NCBI RefSeq assembly: GCF_049897565.1
Contig: NZ_JAFCWM010000023.1
Coordinates: 1-64,000 of the forward strand
Direction: 5' to 3'
Length of the DNA: 64,000 nucleotides
From: JAFCUW01 sp049897565
GTDB lineage: Bacteria; Pseudomonadota; Gammaproteobacteria; Burkholderiales; Burkholderiaceae_D
Position numbers and translations under genes: made by a program. How positions within the stretch are numbered: the stretch's first letter is position 1; each line of letters opens with the position of its first letter. The notes under the pieces are model-generated. The model was not told where the DNA came from. It saw only the letters and a program-made list of their open reading frames with translations, and made no database searches. Below, piece by piece: positions 17,203-23,631 of the stretch.

Positions 17203-17811
17203 TCAACGGCGGCGCGCGCGCCAGATGGCAATGAAGCGGCGCAGCATGCGCGCCGGACGGCTGGCGTGGCGGGCGCCGAAGCCGGCCTTCCGGCGCAGGC
17301 GAGCGAGGGCGGCACGGGCGGCGCCGCGCATCATCGCCGACAGCATGCTGACGCGGCGGAACGCGTCCGTCGCTTTCAGGCGGCCGATCCAGTAATCCTT
17401 GAGTGTCATGAATTTCTCGTGCCAGCGCGCAAACCACGGCAACGACAGCAGGGTCGGCTTGGTGAGCACATACAGCCGCGCCACGAGCGCCGCGCCGCCG
17501 ACCTTGGCCACGATGATGACGCTGATGCCCGAGATCGGATGGCCGCTGGCAATGGCGAACAGGGCCAGCAGTTTAACCGGCAGCAACAAGATTGCCGGCA
17601 GCACGAAGGCCGCCAGCGCGGCGTACGGCGGCAGCGCGATGATGTGGCGTTCGAGCGCCTTCCATGGCGGCCAGGCAACCACCAGCCGCACCAGGCGCAG
17701 GCCGAGATCCCACAGCCAGTCCTCGAGCAGCAGCAACAGCGCCGCCAGGTACACCAGGGGCGACAGCAGCCGGTTGCGCAATGTGCGGGAACTTTTCATT
17801 GCGGCCATCAT
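17203..17811 (-). CDS. Conserved hypothetical membrane protein
   Basis: 202 residues. Two or three hydrophobic segments lie in the first 125 residues (LLSPLVYLAALLLLLEDW, YAALAAFVLPAILLLPVKLLALFAIA, ISVIIVAKVGGAALVARL), followed by an Arg/Ala-rich basic tail. Probably an inner-membrane protein with a cytoplasmic basic C-terminus. It lies 16 bases upstream of the sensor kinase on the same strand and may be co-transcribed. A second ATG four codons in (17799) is an alternative start. I do not recognise a functional family. Confidence 0.65.
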   Translation of the reverse strand: MMAAMKSSRTLRNRLLSPLVYLAALLLLLEDWLWDLGLRLVRLVVAWPPWKALERHIIALPPYAALAAFVLPAILLLPVKLLALFAIASGHPISGISVIIVAKVGGAALVARLYVLTKPTLLSLPWFARWHEKFMTLKDYWIGRLKATDAFRRVSMLSAMMRGAARAALARLRRKAGFGARHASRPARMLRRFIAIWRARRR

Positions 17812-17872
17812 ACGTCAAAAGTTCAGGCGCGGACACGCGGACAGGACGGCTGCGTGCCGTTACAATAGGCTG

Positions 17873-18439
17873 ATGAATAAAGCATTTGTCAAAGAGTCCG
17901 ACAACGATGACGACGAGGAAGCGCTGGCCCTGGCGCAGGCCATTCCCGCCGGCGCCAAGAACTACATCACGCCGGCCGGCTACCAGCGCATCAAGGACGA
18001 GCTGCTGCAGCTGATCGACGTCGACCGGCCCGAGGTGGTACGCATCGTGCACTGGGCCGCCTCGAACGGCGACCGCTCGGAAAACGGCGACTATATATAT
18101 GGCAAGCGGCGGCTGCGCCAGATCGACGGGCGCATCCGCTTCCTGACCAAGCGCATGGACTCGGCCGCGGTGGTCGACCCTAGCGTCCATTTCGGCAACG
18201 ATCAGGTCTTTTTCGGCGCCACCGTCGGCTACCGCAACGCTGCCGGCGAAGAGCACAGCGTCACCATTGTCGGAATCGACGAACTGGATCCGCTCAAAGG
18301 CAAGATCAGCTGGGTCTCCCCGGTGGCGCGGGCCATGACGAAGGCGCGCGAGGGCGACGTCGTCACCTTGCAGACGCCGCTCGGGCCGGAAGAACTCGAA
18401 CTGCTCAGCGTGGAATATCCGGCGCCTTCGCCGGATTGA
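17873..18439 (+). CDS. greB: Transcript cleavage factor GreB
   Basis: 188 residues: N-terminal coiled coil (ITPAGYQRIKDELLQL...RPEVVRIVHWAASNGDRSENGDYIYGKRRLRQIDGRIRFL) with the acidic tip region, then the FKBP-like C-terminal domain (ISWVSPVARAMTKAREGDVVTLQTP). It rescues backtracked RNA polymerase. An acidic N-terminal extension (KESDNDDDEEALA) precedes the core. Start ATG 17873 chosen by the family N-terminus. In Burkholderiales greB usually neighbours spoT; here about 5 kb of accessory genes separate them. Its 3' end overlaps the convergent RES gene by 35 bases. Confidence 0.93.
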   Translation: MNKAFVKESDNDDDEEALALAQAIPAGAKNYITPAGYQRIKDELLQLIDVDRPEVVRIVHWAASNGDRSENGDYIYGKRRLRQIDGRIRFLTKRMDSAAVVDPSVHFGNDQVFFGATVGYRNAAGEEHSVTIVGIDELDPLKGKISWVSPVARAMTKAREGDVVTLQTPLGPEELELLSVEYPAPSPD

Positions 18440-18968
18440 ACGTTTGGCCGCAGAACCGATTTCCCTTGCTAGCGCGTACGACGTTATTTTTAGACGTGGA
18501 TCGTAGATCAGCTGACGTACCGCCATAGCCGAAATCTGCGCGGTCTGGATGTGCAGGGTTGACCAAAGCGTTGTACTCTTCCGGCACGATAACGGAGGGA
18601 ATCAGCATGAGCGCATTGGTGTTGGAGATGAGCCATGCATCTCCAAACCTGACAGACTTCGATCCGGCCGGCTGCGCACGCCAGGACGGTAGTAACGCAT
18701 CCGACGACACCTGTTGTCGTCGACTCCAGATTTCGTCCGGAACCGTGCACTTGACCAGGAAGGAGTTGCGAATCGCCACGACGCCAGCCAAATGCGCAAG
18801 CGTCTCAAGTATTGCCAAAGAGATAGAGGTCGACGTGTAAGTGACCGCTTTGGCTGGCTTGTTCCATCGCCCACCGTGGGTTTTTGCTCCACTCCCTGTC
18901 ATGTCTTCAGCGTCAAGTTTACGCGTCTGCCGGGAGATTCTCCACCAGTGTGTTTCGGGCGTAGTCAC
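18405..18968 (-). CDS. RES-domain toxin (putative NAD+ phosphorylase/glycohydrolase)
   Basis: 187 residues from a GTG at 18968. RES-domain hallmarks are in order: WWRIS, GGRWN, TYTS, AILETLAHL with the conserved Glu, then GDAWL...LIPSVIVPEEYNALVNPAHP. Characterised RES toxins of Xre-RES or MbcT type deplete NAD+ and are neutralised by an antitoxin encoded just upstream. Here the upstream gene (18919-19119) overlaps by 50 bases. The start is inferred: the frame is open further upstream but overlaps that gene, and RES proteins normally begin a few residues before the W-R-I motif. Local GC is clearly lower than in the neighbours, suggesting horizontal acquisition. Confidence 0.8.
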   Translation of the reverse strand: MTTPETHWWRISRQTRKLDAEDMTGSGAKTHGGRWNKPAKAVTYTSTSISLAILETLAHLAGVVAIRNSFLVKCTVPDEIWSRRQQVSSDALLPSWRAQPAGSKSVRFGDAWLISNTNALMLIPSVIVPEEYNALVNPAHPDRADFGYGGTSADLRSTSKNNVVRASKGNRFCGQTFNPAKAPDIPR

Positions 18969-19119
18969 GAAACGATTCCAAACTCGATCCGGCCAGCTCG
19001 GAAGTGGGCATCGTGAACAAATCAGCATTGTCCGGGTGCGAAGCACCCACCCCGTCATTTAACGCAATGGAATCTTTTATTGCTGATCGCAGCGCCCATC
19101 GCGACCACAAGGTTGTCAT
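18919..19119 (-). CDS. Small protein overlapping the RES toxin; candidate antitoxin
   Basis: 66 residues from ATG 19119, which has a good Shine-Dalgarno (GGAGA, about 7 bases upstream); the longer start at 19164 has none. The protein starts MTTLWSRWALRSAIKDS and ends in a likely helix, SLESFRDYARNTLVENLPADA. Its 3' end runs 50 bases into the RES gene in another frame, the coupling typical of toxin-antitoxin pairs. It is far shorter than the usual Xre/DUF2384 antitoxins (about 140 residues) and I see no helix-turn-helix. The antitoxin role is inferred only from position and overlap. Confidence 0.55.
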   Translation of the reverse strand: MTTLWSRWALRSAIKDSIALNDGVGASHPDNADLFTMPTSELAGSSLESFRDYARNTLVENLPADA

Positions 19120-19307
19120 AGGATTCTCCAAAAATAGATCGATCTCAGCGCGAATGGTAGACATGCGTCGGATTATTTAATTCTGAGCGAAGACGAGCGC
19201 CCGTCGTATTCCGATGCACCCTCGTCTTTCGCACAGATGTTTTGCTGGGCACGCGCTCGGGTTTCGTGATAATTCTATCTATCTGAAATAACCCTTCGGA
19301 GACCAGC

Positions 19308-19739
19308 ATGCGATTCATGATTTTGTTAATGGCCGACAAGGACACCGAAGCCGGCGTGATGCCGAGCGAACAGCTCCTGGCCGACATGGGGAACTTCAAT
19401 GAGCAGCTGATCAAGGCTGGCGTGATGGAGGCGGGCGAGGGACTGCAGCCAAGCTCGAAAGGGGCGCGCGTGCACTTTTCCGGCGCCAACGTCAGCGTTG
19501 CCGACGGACCTTTTGAACGGACCGGCGGCATGCTGGCCGGCTTCTGGATCTGGAAAGTGAAGTCGAAGGAAGAGGCGATCGAGTGGGTCAAGAAGGTGCC
19601 GATGCCGATGATCAGCGGTGAGGCGACGATTGAAATTCGCCAGATCGTTGAGATGGAAGATCTTGGCGCCGAATTCACGCCTGAACTGCGCGCCCAGGAA
19701 GAGCACCAGCGCGCCGAGCTCGCCAAGCAAAAGGGCTAG
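19308..19739 (+). CDS. YciI/DGPF-domain family protein
   Basis: 143 residues with a YCII-related fold: MRFMILLMADKDTEAG at the N-terminus, SVADGPFERTGGMLAGFWIWKVKSKEEAIEWV in the middle (the DGPF motif). Members are small ferredoxin-like-fold proteins often linked to ECF sigma factors, but none is adjacent here. No biochemical role can be assigned. It stands alone on the plus strand in the accessory stretch between greB and spoT. Confidence 0.82.
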   Translation: MRFMILLMADKDTEAGVMPSEQLLADMGNFNEQLIKAGVMEAGEGLQPSSKGARVHFSGANVSVADGPFERTGGMLAGFWIWKVKSKEEAIEWVKKVPMPMISGEATIEIRQIVEMEDLGAEFTPELRAQEEHQRAELAKQKG

Positions 19740-19857
19740 GCAAGCCGCCGATCCCCGGTTGCTACAGTCGGACGAAAAAATATACCGTCATCCGCGCGCA
19801 GCTGGGACCGATACTGAGCTCGCTTAGAGGCGATCGCTCGGCGCGCGCGCCAGCCAA

Positions 19858-20172
19858 TCATTGCTGATCGAATGCGCCAAGATAATCGAGCTTGCCGACG
19901 TTGACGCCCTGGTTGCGCAGGATGTCGTAGGCCGTCACGACGTGAAAGTAAAAATTTGGCGGCGCAAACGTCAGTAGGTAGCTGGCGCCGGTAAAGGTTG
20001 GCCCGGACGCGGTCCAGTTCAGCTTGATTTCACGCTCTTCGCCTGCGCCGAGTTGCGCCGGATCGGCGCTCTCGATGTAGGCGATGGTCGCGGCGATGCG
20101 ATCCTGCAGCTGGGCGAAAGTGGTTTCGTCATCGGCGAATGTGGGCGATGCTTGAACCAGGACTACAGACAC
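19858..20172 (-). pseudogene. DUF1993-family gene remnant lacking its N-terminal half
   Basis: The 104-residue frame matches only the C-terminal part of DUF1993 proteins (ADDETTFAQLQDRIAATIAYIES ... TGASYLLTFAPPNFYFHVVTAYDILR). Full-length members have about 170 residues, so some 70-75 N-terminal residues are missing. The homologous part begins within about 20 bases of the stop codon of the upstream lipoprotein gene (20163), so a deletion probably fused the two loci. The nominal start MSVVLVQAS overlaps the lipoprotein stop. Confidence 0.7.
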
Positions 20173-20732
20173 ACTTCCACGTAGCTCACAGCGGGCTCGA
20201 GGCCGGCACGGATCTTCGTGATGTGCTTGCCATCTTCTTCCATCACGATCGCCGCTTTTGCATCGACGCTCCGGGCGGTCAGGTAATGGCCGGCCGGCCA
20301 GTACTTGTGCGGACCGACTTCAATGGTGGGATACTTTTGCTTCGCTTGGGCCAGCGTGTCGCCGACCGCAACGCCGAGTTCGTTCGGCGTGCCGGCATCG
20401 GCATCGGCGCGTGTGATCACGCCTTTTTCGACCATGAAACGCGCGCCCGGCAGTTGACCGAAGCGCACGGAACTGCAAGCAGGATCGCGCACGCCGAGCG
20501 GTGTACTTTTTTCTTCGAGTTTCTGTTCGATGGCGCTTAACGTGTCTCCAAACATGACCGGACCATAGCCGGCTTTGGACAAGACTGGCTTGGCGATTCG
20601 TGCGGGTGACGCGCTGGCTGCGCTGTCCGCCGCAGGCGCAGTCGCCGATGGCGCAACTTGCGCGGCAGGCTCGGGTTTGGCGCAAGCGGTGGCCGAGAGC
20701 ACCAACACCATCAACATCGTTGAATTTCGCAT
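20163..20732 (-). CDS. Putative lipoprotein, unknown function
   Basis: 189 residues with a short lipoprotein-type signal ending at Cys17 (VLVLSATAC, lipobox-like), followed by an Ala/Pro/Ser-rich linker (to about 45) and a globular domain (SKAGYGPVMFGDTLSAIEQKLEE ... GVAVGDTLAQAKQKYPTIEVGPHKY). The repeated MFGDTLSA/VGDTLAQA motif suggests two related subunits of a small alpha/beta domain. Likely anchored facing the periplasm. I do not recognise a named family. Confidence 0.7.
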   Translation of the reverse strand: MRNSTMLMVLVLSATACAKPEPAAQVAPSATAPAADSAASASPARIAKPVLSKAGYGPVMFGDTLSAIEQKLEEKSTPLGVRDPACSSVRFGQLPGARFMVEKGVITRADADAGTPNELGVAVGDTLAQAKQKYPTIEVGPHKYWPAGHYLTARSVDAKAAIVMEEDGKHITKIRAGLEPAVSYVEVCL

Positions 20733-20863
20733 CTGCGGCCTTAACCGTTAAAAGTCGTACGGTAACATGGGCGTTCGAGCCGCGTTCGCCGCCGCCCGGA
20801 AACGGCGGCGCTGTCATTTGACTACTCATCTGAAGGCCACATGCCGTTTTCAATCGTGCATGA

Positions 20864-20891
20864 TTGCAACTAGCTCATCTGTTATTATAGT
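20864..20891 (+). promoter_or_regulatory. Sigma70-like promoter ahead of the tRNA-like gene
   Basis: TTGCAA (20864-20869), 16-base spacer, TATAGT (20886-20891). The -10 element ends only 7 bases before the tRNA 5' end, leaving little room for a leader; an alternative -10 (TATTAT at 20883) is also possible. Confidence 0.4.
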
Positions 20892-20898
20892 GGCACGT

Positions 20899-20975
20899 GC
20901 CGGCTTAGCTCAGTTGGAAGAGTGGATGAAGTGTAATCATCAGGTCGCCTGGTTCGAATCCGGCAGTTGGCACCA
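20899..20975 (+). tRNA. tRNA-Thr (TGT)-like gene, probably degenerate
   Basis: A cloverleaf can be drawn: acceptor GCCGGCT / AGTTGGC (two G-T pairs), D-stem GCTC / GAGT, anticodon stem GATGA / TCATC and T-loop TTCGAAT, with encoded 3' ACCA. The anticodon position reads TGT (Thr). Two defects are visible. The anticodon loop is AGTGTAA, so the universally conserved U33 is G. The 5' side of the T-arm has one extra base (GCCTGG opposite CCGGC). A strong terminator follows at once. It is either a tRNA pseudogene or an unusual isoacceptor. Confidence 0.6.
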
Positions 20976-20995
20976 ATAATTCGTAGTAGAAAAAG

Positions 20996-21035
20996 ACCTG
21001 GCTGCGCCCTTCAAACGGCGAGCCAGGTTTTTTTT
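20996..21035 (+). terminator. Intrinsic terminator after the tRNA-like gene
   Basis: Arms ACCTGGCT (20996-21003) and AGCCAGGT (21021-21028) followed by eight T residues. It is only 20 bases after the encoded CCA end, so the tRNA-like unit is a self-contained transcription unit. Confidence 0.85.
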
Positions 21036-21189
21036 CGCCTGTCGTTGCGAGGCGTTTCGCGCCCCTCTGTTTCGAGACAAAAGCGAAGTGCCGAACATAC
21101 CGTTTCGACTGCGTCATGTATATCTGTTGGCTTACATTTCACCGCGGCTCGCTGCGGTCTCCAGCTAGCAAAATTTACGAAGGCAAATA

Positions 21190-22230
21190 ATGAAGAAAAC
21201 TATCGTGTTCACGGCAGTTGCTGCCGCAGCCGTTGTCAGCGGCGCCGTCTACGCGCAGGGCGCGCAAAAAGCGCCAAAGGCGGAACCGCACATGCAGAAA
21301 GTCCTCGATGCACTGGCTTCGCTCGGCGGCAAGCCGATCGAAACGCTCACTCCCGCCGAGGCACGCAAGCAGCCGACGCCGGCCGACGCCGTCAAAAAGG
21401 TGCTGGCAGAAACGGGCAAGAGCGCCGCGCCGGAAGCCGGGGTCACCGTCAAGGACATGATGATCGCCGGTCCGCTGGGCGAGTTCCCGATCCACATCTA
21501 CACACCGGAGGGCAAAGGCCCATTCCCGGTGATGGTGTATTACCACGGTGGCGGCTTCGTCATCGCCGACACCAAGACGTATGATGCGTCGCCGCGCGCG
21601 CTGGCAAAAATGGCCGGCGCCATCATGGTCGCGGTCGACTACCATCAGGCGCCGGAACACAAGTTCCCGGCAGCGCCGAATGATGCCTACGCCGCCTACG
21701 TGTGGACCCTGGCGCACGCCAAGGAGTTTAACGGCGACCCGGCGCGCGTGGCGGTCGGCGGCGAAAGCGCGGGCGGCAACCTTGCGACCGTCGTCTCGAT
21801 GATGGCGCGCGACAAGAAGATTCAGATGCCCGTGCATCAACTGCTGGTCTATCCGGTCGTCAGCGACGACATGACCACGCCGTCATACCAGCGTAACGCC
21901 GCCGCCAAGCCGTTGAACAAGCCGATGATGGCGTGGTTCTTCAAGTACTATGGCGCCGATGTGACCAATCCATACGCCGTGCCGATGAAAGCAGCATCGC
22001 TGAAAGGGCTGCCGCCGGCGACGATCATCGCCGCCGAGATCGATCCGCTGCTATCCGAAGGCAAGGCGTATGGCGACCGCCTGAAAAAGGACGGCGTCAA
22101 CGTGACATACAAGGAATATACCGGCGTCGCGCACGAATTCTTCGGCATGGGCGCGGTAGTGCCAAAGGCGAACGAAGCGGAGCAATTTGCGGCCGACCAG
22201 CTGAAGAAGGCTTTCGCCGCGAAACAGTAA
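21190..22230 (+). CDS. Secreted alpha/beta hydrolase, HSL-type (family IV) esterase
   Basis: 346 residues with a cleavable signal peptide (MKKTIVFTAVAAAAVVSGAVYAQG). The family IV oxyanion-hole motif HGGG (YYHGGGFVI), nucleophile elbow GESAGG, catalytic Asp in AAEIDPLLSEG and His in GVAHEFFGM are all present. It should hydrolyse short-chain acyl esters in the periplasm or outside the cell; the true substrate is unknown. It stands alone on the plus strand, with a GAAGG Shine-Dalgarno just upstream of the ATG. Confidence 0.88.
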   Translation: MKKTIVFTAVAAAAVVSGAVYAQGAQKAPKAEPHMQKVLDALASLGGKPIETLTPAEARKQPTPADAVKKVLAETGKSAAPEAGVTVKDMMIAGPLGEFPIHIYTPEGKGPFPVMVYYHGGGFVIADTKTYDASPRALAKMAGAIMVAVDYHQAPEHKFPAAPNDAYAAYVWTLAHAKEFNGDPARVAVGGESAGGNLATVVSMMARDKKIQMPVHQLLVYPVVSDDMTTPSYQRNAAAKPLNKPMMAWFFKYYGADVTNPYAVPMKAASLKGLPPATIIAAEIDPLLSEGKAYGDRLKKDGVNVTYKEYTGVAHEFFGMGAVVPKANEAEQFAADQLKKAFAAKQ

Positions 22231-22343
22231 GCGTTGGAGTGCGGCGCCTGCCACGACGTCTTTGACAGGCGCCCACTTCGGCGAGATACTGCAACCAGGA
22301 AGTTTCATGCGCGACCGTTGCGCATGATCTGATTGGAGGCGGT

Positions 22344-22998
22344 ATGAAATGCCTGGCAACCCTGTTCCTGACCTTGCTGCTGGCAGGCTGCGCGAGCATC
22401 AAGCCCGACCCGTCTCATTTGTTCAAGGACGCCGCGTTCAAACCGCCGACGGAACGTATCGGCGTCGACGACCTGTTCACCCTCAGTCCGGAAATGCGCG
22501 CATATCTCAACAGTGACGCGTTTCGCGCCGAGCTACGCGCCAGGGGGCCCGAGCACGGCCTGTTCGACGCGCGCTACCGGAAGGGCGAGCTGCAACTCGA
22601 TTACAACGCGACGGTGACGCGCGACGATGCGCAATCTGGTGCCCGTGCTGGCCAAGCTTGGCCGGGGCGTGGAAGCGCAGGTACTCGAACAGCGCCTGGC
22701 AGCCATCGAACCTGAACCGGCTTACCATTTCTTTAACCTGGGGCGGGCGGCGATGGATCGCGCCGAATATGGCGCCGCCAAGGAACTGTTCGCGCGCGAG
22801 GTCAAGCGCGCGCCGTACTCCGACGAATTCCATTTCTGGCTGGCGCTGTCTCACCTGTACCTGGGCGAAACGGCGCAGGCGCGCGAACAGCTGGCGCTGG
22901 CGGTGAAGACCAGCGCCACGCCGGACGGACGCGAACGCTATTCAGCGAAACTGGCGCATCTGCAGGAAAAGAGCCGGCAGAGCGCGCCGGCGTACTAA
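22344..22998 (+). pseudogene. Transglutaminase-like/TPR lipoprotein gene with internal deletion and frameshift
   Basis: The 5' part (22344-22620) encodes a lipoprotein N-terminus (MKCLATLFLTLLLAGC, lipobox LLAGC) followed by a region typical of a family of roughly 400-residue lipoproteins with a transglutaminase-like centre and C-terminal TPRs. The 3' part (22627-22998), in a different frame, encodes only the TPR end (MRNLVPVLAKLGRGVEAQ ... AREQLALAV). The central domain is missing. The junction is near 22620-22635, where the first frame turns into noise (QSGARAGQAWPG). An internal deletion of perhaps 200 codons plus a frame change is the simplest reading; the domain assignment is from family memory. 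Confidence 0.65.
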
Positions 22999-23008
22999 CG
23001 CGCCTGGT

Positions 23009-23488
23009 CTAACCGCGCACGGCCGCTTCGATGGCGGCGATGTCAATTTTTGTCATGTGCATCATTGCCTCGAAGGCGCGCCTGGCAACGGCGCGATCCG
23101 GATTGGCGATCGCCTCGGTCAGCACGCGCGGCGCGATTTGCCACGAAATGCCCCACTTGTCGATGCACCAGCTGCATTGGCTTTCCTGGCCGCCGTTGCT
23201 AACAATCGCATTCCACAGCCGGTCGGTTTCGGCCTGGTCGTCGGTGGCAACCTGGAACGAGAAACCCATGTTGTGCGTCACTCCGGGGCCGCCGTTCAGA
23301 CCAACGCACGGAATGCCGAGTACGTTGAATTCGACCACGAGGACGTCGCCTTCTTTGCCGGACGGATAGTCGGCGGGCGCGCGCACGGTCGACCCCACAG
23401 AGCTATCAGGAAATGTCGCCGCGTAGAACTTCGCCGCTTCTTCTGCCGTGCCGTCGAACCAAAGACAAATTGTGTTTTTGCTGACCAT
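23009..23488 (-). CDS. VOC-family PhnB/3-demethylubiquinone-methyltransferase-like protein
   Basis: 159 residues: MVSKNTICLWFDGTAEEAAKFYAATFPDSSVG start, HNMGFSFQVATDDQAETDRLWNAIVSNGGQESQCSWCIDKWGISWQI centre, and the C-terminal ARRAFEAMMHMTKIDIAAIEAA. This is the PhnB-like branch of the vicinal-oxygen-chelate fold, misnamed 3-demethylubiquinone methyltransferase in many databases; no methyltransferase activity is implied. Function unknown. Single-gene unit convergent with the pseudogene before it. Confidence 0.87.
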   Translation of the reverse strand: MVSKNTICLWFDGTAEEAAKFYAATFPDSSVGSTVRAPADYPSGKEGDVLVVEFNVLGIPCVGLNGGPGVTHNMGFSFQVATDDQAETDRLWNAIVSNGGQESQCSWCIDKWGISWQIAPRVLTEAIANPDRAVARRAFEAMMHMTKIDIAAIEAAVRG

Positions 23489-23631
23489 ATTAGTTCTCCA
23501 ATGGATGAACGAATACGTAGCTTAATCCATAACCCTGACGGCTGACAGGCGGGCGCGTCCGGGGTCTGACCCTGTCACGTGGCTGTTGCAGAGGTTGGAA
23601 GGTGGAATTGTAGCCGGCTCGTCGGGCAGCC

